Part shown: one piece after another, positions 22,901 through 25,543 of the stretch
How positions within the stretch are numbered: position 1 is the stretch's first letter
Layout of the letters: the number at the start of each line of letters is the position of its first letter
Origin: VXYL01 sp965243095
Lineage (GTDB): Bacteria; Pseudomonadota; Gammaproteobacteria; Pseudomonadales; Azotimanducaceae
Direction: 5' to 3'
Assembly: GCA_965243095.1 (NCBI GenBank)
Contig: OZ251530.1
Location: forward strand, 2,976,001 to 3,040,000
Length of the DNA stretch: 64,000 nucleotides
Translations under genes and position numbers: made by a program
The notes under the pieces: generated by a model
Seen by the model: the letters and a program-made list of their open reading frames with translations, nothing else
Told to the model about the DNA's origin: nothing
The model's database searches: none

Positions 22901-25525
22901 GCGACGGTGCTGGAGTTGGACCTGTCGCTGCCGGCGCCGTCCGCCGGCCGCCTGCGTCCGCCCCAGACCGGCGGCGAGCCGGTGCGGAACCTGCGCGGCA
23001 TCGAGGCGATGGTCAACCTGCGGCGGCTGTGGGTGGACCACAACGCCGTGGGGGACATTTCGCCGCTGCTGGCCTTGCGTTATCTGCAACTGGTCAGTCT
23101 GCGCGGCAATCCGCTGACGTCGGACTCGGTGTACGTCCACGCGACGGCGCTGCGGGCGCGCGGCGTGGAGGTGCTGCTGGACGGGGCGACGCTGGCGACG
23201 GTGAACGATCCGGGGCTTCGACGCGCGCTGGAGATCGCGCTGGGCAAGGACGCCGGCGCGACGCTGACCGAGGGCGACCTGCTGACGCTGTCGTCGCTGA
23301 GCGCGGGGTCGGCCGGCGTGGCGTCGCTGGCGGGTCTGGAGGCGGCGTCGCGGCTGGAGTCGCTGACGCTGTCCGGCAACGCGCCGGCGGCGGGCGGCGC
23401 GGCGCTGGACCTGTCGCCGCTGGCGGGGTTGCGCTCGCTGTCGCACCTGGATCTGTCGGACAACGATCTGGCGGACGTCTCGGCGCTTTCCGGCCTGACG
23501 GGGCTGCGGGATCTGCTCTTGAGCGGCAACGCGCTGCGCGACCTGTCGCCGCTGTCGGAGCTCGCCGAACTGCGCTCGCTGACGCTGTCGAACAACGGCT
23601 TGACGGACGTGTCGGCGCTGTCCGGCCTGTCGTCGCTGCGCCAGCTTTGGCTGGACGGGAACGAGCTGGAGAGCATCCGACCGCTGCGCCGGCTGCGGTC
23701 GCTCATCTACCTGCACTTGGGCGACAACCGCATTGAGGACGTCTCGCCGCTGACGTGGCTGGGGGATCTGCGGCGGCTGTGGCTGCCGGGCAACGAAGTG
23801 GCGGACGTGTCGGCGCTGTCCGGGCTGTGGTCGCTGCAACGGCTGGACCTGTCGCGCAACCGGGTGTGGGACGTCTCGCCCTTGGCCGGCCTGACCGAGC
23901 TGTCGCAACTGCGCCTGGGCTGGAACCTGGTGGAGAACGTGTCGGCGCTGTCCGGCCACCGCGGCCTGACGGATGGCGGCACCTTGGGGCTGCGCGGCAA
24001 TCCGCTGCGCGCGGCGGCGTTGGAGCGCCACGTTCCGGACCTGCGCGCCGCGGGCGCGGCGGTGGTGCTGGGCTGGCCGGCGCCGCTGTTCCCGTCGGCT
24101 GCGGACCCGTCCGGGCGCGGCGGCTTCGTCCGCGTGCTGAACCGCTCGGACGCGGACGGCGAAATTCTGATCGAGGCGCTGGACGAGGCCGGCCGCCGGT
24201 TCGGCCCGTTGCGCCTGCCGCTGCGCGCCCGCTCGGCGGCGCACTTCAACTCGATGGACTTGGAGAACGGCAACGCCGCCAAGGGGCTGGCGGAGGGCAT
24301 CGGGCCGCCGGCGCAGGGGAGCTGGCGGCTGCTCGTGTCGTCAACGCTGGACATCGAGGTGCTGGCCTACGTTCGCGCCGCGGACGGCTTCCTCACGGCC
24401 ATGCACGGCGAACTCCCCCGCGACGGCGATTCGCTGTCGGCGTTCGTCTTCAATCCGGCGAGCAACCGCGTCCAGCGCAGTTCGCTGCGCGTCCACAACC
24501 CGCGCACTTCGGAGGCGCGGGTGTGGCCGTGGGGCGTGGACGACGCCGGCCGCGGCCGCCTGGCGGCGCCGCTGACGGCCCGCGCCGGCGCGACCGTCTC
24601 GGTCTCGGCGCGCTCTTTGGAGTCGTCCCGCCGCGGCGGCCGCGGCCTGGGCAACGGCGAGGGCAAGTGGCGGTTGCGTCTGGGCGCGCCGTGGCCGCTG
24701 TCGGCGCTGGCGCTGCTGGAAAGCCCCACCGGCCACCTCTCCAACCTGTCGGCGGCGCCGGTGTACGCCGGCTGGGCGGACGCCTCGGCCGGCGCGTCGG
24801 GCTGGGCCACATGGGCCGACCGGGCGCTGCGCCTGCCGCTGTTCCCGTCGTCGGCGTCGGCGTCGGGCCGCGAGGGCTTCGCCCGCGTGGCCAACCTCGG
24901 CCCGTGGGAGGGCTGGGCCGAGATTGCGGCGGTGGACGACGCCGGCGTGCGCGCCGGGCCCGTCCGACTGCGCCTGCCGTCCCGCGCCGTCGTCCACTTC
25001 AACTCGGCGGACTTGGAGAACGGCAACGCGGCCAAGGGCCTGCGGGAGGGCGTGGGAACGCCGACCCGCGGTGCGTGGCGCTTGGAGCTGCGCGGCAACG
25101 TGGCGTTCGCCGCCGCGGCCTACGCCCGCCACGCCGACGGCTTCCTGACGAGCCTCCACCAGACCGCCCCGGCGGCGGACGGCGAAGCCCGCGTGGCGGT
25201 GTTCAACCCGGCGTCCAACACCCGCCAGCGCAGCCTCCTGCGCCTGGCGAACAATGGCGCCGAGCCGGCGCGCGCCACCATCACCGGCTTGGACGACGCC
25301 GGCGCCGAAGCGGGCCCGGTGGTCGTCACCGTGCCTCCCGGCGAGGCGCTGACCCTCACCGCGATTCAACTGGAACAGGGCGGCGAGGGCCTGAACGGCG
25401 CCCTCGGCGACGGCGCCGGCAAGTGGCGCCTCACCGTCACCTTCGACAACCCGCTGGCGGTGATGAGCCTGATGGAAAGCCCCGCCGGCCACCTCTCCAA
25501 CCTCTCCGCCACCACCCGGCCGTAA
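2..25525 (+). CDS. Giant modular repeat protein, probable calcium-binding surface adhesin (5' end outside window)
   Basis: At least 8,507 residues in one uninterrupted frame ending in TAA. The frame is open at the left edge, so the true start and any signal peptide lie outside. Order of modules: about five beta-sandwich repeats with a 'LALxIG..TRQA.Y' core (residues 1-655); four 1.1-kilo-residue cassettes of Calx-beta-like domains, GLUG blocks and a putative Ig-like domain (656-5212); a Calx-beta-like array with recurring 'NWNTPQTVTLTA' and 'SEYTN' (5213-7505); an Fn3 domain; leucine-rich repeats; and a duplicated C-terminal module. Asp-rich loops such as DYDTDEDGLIEI resemble EF-hand or thrombospondin type 3 calcium sites. 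Proteins of this make-up are generally secreted and act in adhesion. That role, calcium dependence and surface location are inferred. No sortase signal, autotransporter barrel or RTX nonapeptide is visible at the C-terminus, so the export route is unknown. Confidence 0.9.
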   Translation: MGAAFERADNIDVTVTFSKAVHVVGLPQLALNIGGVVRQAVYAREVSTSAQLVFRYTVVAADVDTDGISIGPRALNLSGAVIRDRESDAHAVVAIGHRAITNSGAHRVTGGVFNAAKLIGFGRGTGNLSRLYLATNPTESITRTDSQTRQTTTIYVFHWGEIIEVHATFDRPVVVTGTPTLPIGVGVSVSGQETQWPYSPAASTPTVLVFRGALQTTDWVNGSVYVSNPIALAGGAAITDARDATVAANLTLGALGNNDGRGVHGVGVASLEVNGTINTAPEVEAVALNAPVAGDTFERGETVEATVTFTRVVDVVGAPQLALRIGSNTRQASYGAGTGTDALVFRYKLAQADVDADGISVAADALTLNGGTIRLLRRTTNAVLGLGDHAIANDGERKVDGTRLTPPTVEDVYVRDRPVSGDTFQFNELIRGFVIFSRPVTVTGRPQLALTVGAGTRQAEFLLYRESGLVRFNYRVAIGDLDTDGVSVLEGALALNGGAINDARDATVAANLALGRRAFTNAAQYKVDARLGPPGIASLTLNAPALGDTYNLGENIEATVTFNKAVDVTGTPRLALGIGANTRQANYVSGSGSASLVFRYAVVAADADPDGVTIESGALTLNGGTIQQANGTTAAVLNVARLAFSNDPGHKVDGANAPRAFISATNPSPLEENVLGGATVTVGLANTTFASGLTRQRFTLRTDVPNLAVASLAPVSSGDTSATLTLAYGNTDFDTARTLAVTVAAAAHAQSGALTTASVPVVPSFEMDVRPTALTLNENPGSTNANRRTYTVTMGVELTEATTVTVAGATRHVRVDTDGVAPGDQRTLMFNAANWSAAQTVTVTADPDDDDADENVTLTHVVPGEGSFAPVRVTVRDDDRGRVLIDADPSTAALDPGPLLLREPSPGNVGMYTVRLSERPTANVTVAVASGDAGAVAVNTSALTFTTQNWNTAQTVTATAQTDVDASDEAATLTHTATGGGYNGTAARLRVGVADDERTGTDYDTDEDGLIEISSLAQLNAIRWDLDGDGVPAAGLGASYALAFPNRSAGMGCPTGACVGYELTQDLDFDTDGDGSTHSSGTSDSEDAWHNGGSGWDPIGPNIVTTFRERLRRIDEESFNAVFDGNGHSIHNLFIKRGRDWSGLFSALRPDAVVRSLGLPNAYVANGGGSVAPLAGALRGRVEASWASGSAAGNTNVGGLVGSTQAGATIVASYSKASAQCGSNVGWHAGGLVGSNEGTIEASYATGAVTGSCATQNRSGLANGPGTATASHWDTIASGVAVSAQGTGRTTAQLQGPTSAAGIYAGWDGLDVDGDGDEAESPWHFGTSSQYPALRWRGADPVVQRGDYDVDDDGLIEVYTLAQLNAIRWDLDGDGAASTGNVANYGKAFRNHDSDMGCPTDAGDADNNDCTGYELENDLDFDTDGDGATWTDDGTFAADSGDAYHNGGSGWDPLGPASAPSDTTHFTATFNGNGKVIANLLVNRWRNWSGLFAALRPGAEVYALGLPNAQVRGGQGSVAPLAGVNAGRVAAVWASGSATGQTNVGGLVGVVESGATVVASYSTAAVSCASGNRIAGGLAAVNSGTIAASYATGAVTGDCPTANKHGFASGAGTFTASYWDVNLSGIADDTGTASPEGETSVNLRTPTGYSGLYAVWDDQDVDGDSTVGRAADSDDDAWDFGDRWQWPVLKFGGLDTQRQIALQPNTPPTFTGTVTNKTYRRNFQIQTFQIPAATGGEGAGGYTYTASGLPAGLVFEGVCGTRRICGTPTTNTSGAQMVTIHAADSDTNTDDSDRAVLTFTVTVVEPTVALTSTPAALTEATLNGAELTVTLTDTAFASGVTTSSFILNTNVPGLTVGSLATVTAGDTAATLTLAYNDMDFDTARTLGVTVAAAAHDLAGTVVAAAVPVTPSLEATVSASRLALNENPSSSINARTFTARLDSAPAANTTVAVASADTGAATVDLATLTFTTVNWNTAQTVTVTARADDDANNEETTVTLSATGVGALATVTVTVTDDDRGTVLIDANPATAALDPGPLLLAEGDSGSYTVRLSARPTANATVAVTSGDTSAVTVAQSSLTFTTTNWATPQTVTATAVAEASDAVDESVLVSHEATGGGYNGTSSDLRVGVSDSERTGTDYDTDEDGLIEISTLAQLNAVRWDLDGNGAVASSDQANYSGASGAFASASTGMGCPTGGCSGYELTQDLDFDTDGDGASHDGGTSDSDDTYHNGGSGWDPIGRSWSPSDSTHFNAVFDGNGHSIHNLYVNRNRNYGGLFAVLRGNATVRSLGLPNAYVDISQQGSGAPLAGSSWGRVEASWASGSAAGNTNVGGLVGSTAASSVIVASYSRASAQCGAGSAGGLVGGNGGTIVASYATGAITGSCAATNKHGLAGYTGTAAASHWDRETSGVTTSDQGAGRTTAQLQTPTSATGIFAGWADLDVDGDGDPHESPWHFGTSSQYPALRYRGADPIPQRGDYDLDDDGLIDIRTLAQLNAVRWDLNGDGGPSSGGAAGYGKAFRNHVAGMGCPNTGCAGYELENDLDFDTDGDGSTWTEPGGTFTADSGDAYYNGGSGWDPIGPSSTPSNATHFTATFAGNGHVVANLLVNRARNYVGLFAAVRPNGRVRSLGLPNARVRRGGTHAAPLAGHVAGRVAAVWATGAVQGEGDVAGLVGAAITGSRIVASYSTAAVECTGSGSYSMGAGLVGASTGTATIVASYSTGAVTGSCQTASKHGLAGGRRGFDGRLRRGPVTASYWDVDLSGISDDSDNNAPEGETSANLRAPTGYSGLYAAWDDQDVDGDNTVGRAADADDDAWDFGDQWQWPVLKFGGLDTARQFALQPNLPPTFTGTVTDKTYRRNVRIDPFEIPSATGGEGVGYTYTASGLPAGLNFGTPNCLARQVCGTPTTNTAGAQTVTIYAADGDTNTDDSDRGVLTFTITVVEPTATITSTPAALTEATLNGAELTVTLTDTTFESGVTTSSFTLNTNVSGLTVGSVATVTAGDASATLTLAYNDTDFDTARTLGVTVAAAAHSLPNTIVSPSVPVTPSLEATVTPPNLTLSEDPDAANNARTFTARLDSVPAATSTVTVASADVGAATSTPSTLTFTTTNWNTAQTVTVTAQADDDPNNETVPVTLTAAGVGVLATVTVNVTDDDRGTVVIDADASTPALDPGPVLLGEAAVGLEAHASCSNCGGYRTYSVRLSSRPPAQVTVRVTSSDSTKVTVATFDSGIPGPLTVLSDLTFTQGNWNTPQTVTAVAMGDNDAVDESIVVTHTATGGGYGGTSSRLRVGVADDERTGTDYDTDEDGLIEIATLAQLNAVRWDLDGDGSVSAGNTANYSGASGAFASASAGMGCPAVSGTATCTGYELTQDLDFDTDGDGASHDGGTSDSDDTYHNGGSGWDPLGPSSAPSDATHFNAVFDGNGHSIHNLYVNRNRNYGGLFAALRGSAVVRSLGLPNAYVDISQQGSAAPLAGSSWGRVEASWASGSVAGNTNVGGLVGSTAASSVIVASYSKASAQCGAGSAGGLVGGNGGAIVASYATGAITGSCAATNKHGLAGYTGTAAASHWDRETSGVTTSDQGAGRTTAQLQTPTSATGIFAGWANMDVDGDGNPHESPWHFGTDSQYPALSYRGMDPVPQRGDYDLDDDGLIEVYALAQLNAIRWDPDGDGAASTGNAGSYGKAFRNHVTGMGCKSTGCTGYELENDLDFDTDGDGSTWTDDGTFAADSGDAYHNSGSGWEPIGGTAQPSDATQFNAVFDGNGHVIENLLVNRANSYTGLFAALRSDAVVRSLGLPNARVRSNVLYAGALTGYVQGRIAAVWSSGAVQGFAIGGLAGIAVSTSTIVASYSTAAVECDASGDAGGLVGQFRTGATIAASYAAGAVTGTCPSADQYGLAGGDAAGTVVASYWDTTRSGIEDDTDANPPEGKTAAELRNPTGYSGIYAVWDDQDVDNDSLVGRAADADDDAWDFGGVWQWPVLKFGGLDTARQRAEQPDLAPTFTGTVTDKTFRNGFPIQPFQIPAATSGEGAAGSANNTYSYTVSNLWSGIAFQGHCGARTICGTATGISTALPSVSRTITVHAHDGDANRTDSDRAELTFTLTIVNSSAAITSTTPATLTEATLNGAEVVVTLTRATFESGVTASHFTLNTDVPGLTVGSLATVTAGDASATLTLAYNDTDFDTARTLGVTVAVAAHSVAGTLTTATVPVTPSLEATVSPSSLTLSEATGSNTGTFTARLDSVPAATSTVAVVSADTGAATVDKATLTFTTTNWNTAQTVTVTAQADDDADNEETTVTLSASGVGVLATVPVTVNDDDRGTVLIDANPATAALDPGPLLLAEGDTGAYTVRLSARPTANATVAVTSGDTGAVTVDLASLTFTTTNWNTPQTVTATAVAEASDAVDESVTIGHEATGGGYGGTTSNLRVGVSDAERTGTDYDTDEDGLIEISTLAQLNAVRWDLDGDGAVSSSNTANYSGASGAFANASTGMGCPTGGCGGYELARDLDFDTDGDGATHTSGTSDAQDTYHNSGSGWDPIGPASTPSDGTHFNATFDGNGHSIHNLYVNRSRNYSGLFAALRGGATVRSLGLPNAHVRAGQGSVAPLAGALWGRVEASWASGSAAGNTNVGGLVGAAQAGSTIVASYSKAAAQCGAGSAGGLAGHNAGAIVASYAAGAITGSCAASLKHGLAGGDGTAAASHWDRETSGVTTSAQGAGRTTAQLKTPTSATGIFAGWDALDVDGDGDPHESPWDFGKSSHYPALSHRGADPVPQRGDYDYDDDGLIEIRTLAQLNAVRLDLDGDGTPASSAASYGKAFRNHVSGMGCPTVGGCTGYELENDLDFDTDGDGSTHTNGTGDSGDAYYNSGAGWVPIPGQFTATFDGNGKVIANLFVSVVNDPGALFTDLRAGAVARALGLKDAYVSAGTYGAPLAGRVWGRVAGVWASGTVRSSTAGGLVGAAEPGSVVVASYTTAAVSCIGGSPSYRAGGLTAITYGTIAASYSTGTVTGGCSNRAAFAGTGGSGSIAASYWDTDRSNIADDAGSAAPEGVTSANLRNPTAYTGIYATWDDRDVDGDNSVGRAADADDDAWDFGGQWQWPVLKFGGHDTARQIALQPNVAPTFGSGAVANKTYRKDFAIAAFQIPAASGGEGVGYTYEASGLPVGLVFEGGCGARRVCGTPTANTTGAATVTIYAHDGDTNRADSDRAVLTFTITVVTPTATLAASNPTTLTEANLDGAEVTVTLADTAFASGVTQSRFTLVDNVPGLTIDSLATVTAGDTTATLTLDYTGADFTAVRTVSVTVAAAAHDLPGTLTTGTLNVTPTPGVVFSRTTLALEEDPTAGGGTNANVGTYTVRLTADPTTTSGSGCNVNIEATSDNADVTLDTDSSPLTKRVIFTASDWNTPQTITATVAGDGDSQDDTATISHARVGSLCGGGGFFGRPTMSSVTVNVNDDEAAGILLDADPSTPTMDEAGPLALAELSTASNNSVDYTVRLAAEPSQDVTVTITSGDTTAVTVGDTDGDTLGVQNTLAFTSANWNTPQTVTLTAAQDNDGVGENVTITHAASTTSTSEYTNVQATITASLTDKDAPGFVFDADPSSPATDEAGPLQLVEDHATDASKEYTVRLSAQPTQTVTATIATSDATAVTVDDTDTNTPGDQSTLTFTSSNWSTPQTVTLTAQADDGGANESVNITHSAATATSSEYTNVSATFTATVDDDETPAITLSASSLSVPEENSANYTVRLATQPEGGNVTVSITGAADGISTNLTSLVFTSTNWNTARTVRATAANDQNGDNEQVTLTHAASGGEYNDAADADLVVTATDNDTPSLAVSTASLTVHENSSATYRIRLNTQPSANVTVTVSGASGAVTVDTDAAVGNQNTLTFTNTNWATNQTVTVAAGDDGNAQNEMLTLAHGATGGGYGSLPLGSRPGVQVTVDDDDTAGILLDADPDTPNDQSGPLALNENPAASNNSVEYTVRLSSEPTMATTTVSIVSSEAAVTVGSAALTFTPTNWSTPQTVTLTAADDDNGVPESATITHTSATASASEYTNLTATITANTTDDDAPSFVFDADPDTANDQAGPLALEEDQTSSTNSDDYTVRLSARPTRTVTATITSGDASSVTVGDTDGDTLGVQNTLTFTASNWDTPQTVTLTAQQDDNGYNESVTITHRARTTPNSEYTNVSGSFTASVDDDETPAITLSASALSVPEENSATYTVRLATEPVGGNVTVDITGAADSLSASPTRLVFNTGNWDTERTVRIAAANDQNGENETVTFSHAASGADYGSVAAAEIVATSTDNDTPSLQVTPTTLEVDENSSGRYTIRLNTQPSAAVTVTVSGASGAVTVDTDAAVGNQDTLTFSTTNWSARQTVTVAAGDDGNAVNETLTLTHAATGGDYGSLPSGSRPSVQVTVDDDDTAGILLDADPDTPNDQSGPLALDELSTSTDNSVSYTVRLSSEPTQDVTVTITSGDTTAVTVNDTHADPGVQNTLTFTSANWNTPQTVTLTAAQDTDGVGENVTITHAASTASASEYTNIQATITANTTDAQAAGFVFDADPSSPATDEAGPLLLTEDHVSDASKEYTVRLTSQPTQTVTATITSANTAAVTVDDTDGVANGVQNTLTFTSSNWNTPQTVTLTAQADDNGYDESVTIRHRARTTPNSEYTNVSGDFTASVTDDETPAITLSASALSVPERNSATYTVQLATEPVGGNVTVDITGAADGLSANPTRLVFNTGNWDTARTVRITAANDLNGENETVTFSHAASGADYGSVAAAEIVATSTDDDTPSLQVTPTTLEVDENSSGRYTIRLNTEPSAAVTVTVSGASGAVTVDTDAASGNQDTLTFSTTNWSARQTVTVAAGDDGNAVNETLTLTHAATGGDYGSLPSGSRPSVQVTVDDDDTAGILLDADPDTPNDQSGPLALDELSTSTDNSVSYTVRLSSEPTQDVTVTITSGDTTAVTVNDTHADPGVQNTLTFTSTNWNTPQTVTLTAAQDTDGVGENVTITHAASTASASEYTNLQATITANTTDAQAPGFIFDADPSSPATDEAGPLLLTEDHASDASKEYTVRLTSQPTRTVTATLASANTAAVTVDTDAAVGVQNTLTFTSTNWNTPQTVTLTAQADDNGYDETVAVAHAAATTPNSEYTNVTGSFSATVTDDETPGITLSDSSLTVDERDSAPYTVVLDTEPVGGNVTVDITGAADGLRASPARLVFTAANWETARTVRVYAANDDNSDNEVATFRHAASGADYGGASAVDLTATAQDDDLPGLLVNPESLTVLEGRTATYRLRLNTEPSAAVTVTVSASTGKAAVDTDPGTTGDQTQMAFDATNWSRWRTVRVTGAEDGDGDDETVALSHAATGAAEYTGLTLNARPGVAVTVTDDDEPTIELSAATLGLSEGDPEDAEGFWEVRLANLAPNGTVSVSVTSSDPAVAILSAPVTLTFDATTWRTWQTVRARAVDDDDAASERVEVRHAATGANYGGAEAVLRVLVTDDEAPPDEPRGLTATPGDGRATLRWRNPQNPSITRYEHRYAEEGDRLGSWRRVSGSGPGTTSLTVSGLNNGRAYEFELRAGNEIGDSPAARTAARLAGAPGATVLLPDPALTAAAREVVGRSASEPLTAGDLATVLELDLSLPAPSAGRLRPPQTGGEPVRNLRGIEAMVNLRRLWVDHNAVGDISPLLALRYLQLVSLRGNPLTSDSVYVHATALRARGVEVLLDGATLATVNDPGLRRALEIALGKDAGATLTEGDLLTLSSLSAGSAGVASLAGLEAASRLESLTLSGNAPAAGGAALDLSPLAGLRSLSHLDLSDNDLADVSALSGLTGLRDLLLSGNALRDLSPLSELAELRSLTLSNNGLTDVSALSGLSSLRQLWLDGNELESIRPLRRLRSLIYLHLGDNRIEDVSPLTWLGDLRRLWLPGNEVADVSALSGLWSLQRLDLSRNRVWDVSPLAGLTELSQLRLGWNLVENVSALSGHRGLTDGGTLGLRGNPLRAAALERHVPDLRAAGAAVVLGWPAPLFPSAADPSGRGGFVRVLNRSDADGEILIEALDEAGRRFGPLRLPLRARSAAHFNSMDLENGNAAKGLAEGIGPPAQGSWRLLVSSTLDIEVLAYVRAADGFLTAMHGELPRDGDSLSAFVFNPASNRVQRSSLRVHNPRTSEARVWPWGVDDAGRGRLAAPLTARAGATVSVSARSLESSRRGGRGLGNGEGKWRLRLGAPWPLSALALLESPTGHLSNLSAAPVYAGWADASAGASGWATWADRALRLPLFPSSASASGREGFARVANLGPWEGWAEIAAVDDAGVRAGPVRLRLPSRAVVHFNSADLENGNAAKGLREGVGTPTRGAWRLELRGNVAFAAAAYARHADGFLTSLHQTAPAADGEARVAVFNPASNTRQRSLLRLANNGAEPARATITGLDDAGAEAGPVVVTVPPGEALTLTAIQLEQGGEGLNGALGDGAGKWRLTVTFDNPLAVMSLMESPAGHLSNLSATTRP
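1970..15637 (+). repeat. Four tandem ~3.4-kb cassettes (Calx-beta + 2 GLUG blocks + Ig-like)
   Basis: Unit boundaries fall near 1970, 5408, 8819 and 12308, and the last unit ends near 15637. Each unit encodes an 'EATLNGAELTVTLTD'-type domain, two Calx-beta-like domains, a first GLUG block opened by 'DYDTDEDGLIEI' (near 3004, 6415, 9902 and 13314), a second GLUG block opened by an Asp-rich 'DDDGLIE' loop (near 4036, 7430, 10926 and 14322), then a Pro-rich Ig-like domain ('PTFTGTVT.KTYR'). GLUG blocks carry 'NVGGLVG', 'IVASYS' and 'GLPNAYV' elements and paired cysteines ('GMGCPTG.C.GYEL'). A fifth copy of the opening domain starts at 15638 and leads into the next array. Confidence 0.85.
15638..22515 (+). 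repeat. Calx-beta-like array with ~1,458-bp super-repeats
   Basis: After one diverged domain, a four-domain period repeats from 16367, 17831, 19265 and 20723 (spacings 1464, 1434 and 1458 bases). Each period reads 'AGILLDADP', 'PGFVFDADP' (or PSFVFDADP), 'TP.ITLS.S', then 'PSL.V'. Every domain contains an 'NW.T.QTVT' strand and a following Asp/Asn-rich turn. The copies starting at 19265 and 20723 are almost identical in DNA over at least 250 bases (19235-19488 against 20693-20946), which points to recent duplication or gene conversion. Confidence 0.85.
22516..22797 (+). other. Fibronectin type III domain within the giant protein
   Basis: The segment begins 'PPDEPRGLTATPGDGRATLR' and ends 'RAYEFELRAGNEIGDSPAA'. 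It has the usual Fn3 hallmarks: the 'W' in strand B (LRWRNP), Tyr in strand C ('ITRYEHRY'), 'SLTVSGLNNGRAYEFELRA' in strands E-F, and 'GN..G.S.AA' at the end. It sits as a hinge between the Calx-beta array and the leucine-rich repeats. Confidence 0.8.
22798..24080 (+). repeat. Internalin-like leucine-rich repeats within the giant protein
   Basis: A short helical cap-like segment ('LPDPALTAAAREV') leads into at least ten repeats of about 22 residues with the pattern 'L..L.L..N.L.DVSALSGL..L'. The pattern matches bacterial LRR_4/internalin-type repeats, usually a protein-binding surface. A second cap-like segment ('VNDPGLRRALEIAL') interrupts the run near 23204, so two LRR blocks may be fused. 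Confidence 0.85.
24081..25522 (+). repeat. Duplicated C-terminal module (LFPSA / LENGNAAKG type) of the giant protein
   Basis: Two copies (about 24081-24760 and 24830-25510). Each has two halves: 'LFPS...GR.GF.RV.N' to 'HFNS.DLENGNAAKGL', then 'FNPASN..QRS.LR..N' to 'ESP.GHLSNLSA'. All halves share a 'VDDAG...GP' strand and a 'G.G.WRL' strand, so the unit may be a four-fold repeat of about 115 residues. I recognise no named domain. Its position at the extreme C-terminus suggests anchoring or secretion, which is inference. Confidence 0.7.
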
Positions 25526-25543
25526 AAAGCCGCGGCGCACGAA

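Noticed and set aside
12224..24244. Minus-strand open frame of about 4,000 codons opposite the giant gene
   Set aside because: It is the antisense of GC-rich repeats. Its translation is Arg/His/Val-rich without domains, while the plus strand shows clear repeats. The same applies to 383-5686 and 6230-9823 (minus) and 8377-16131 (plus, other frame).
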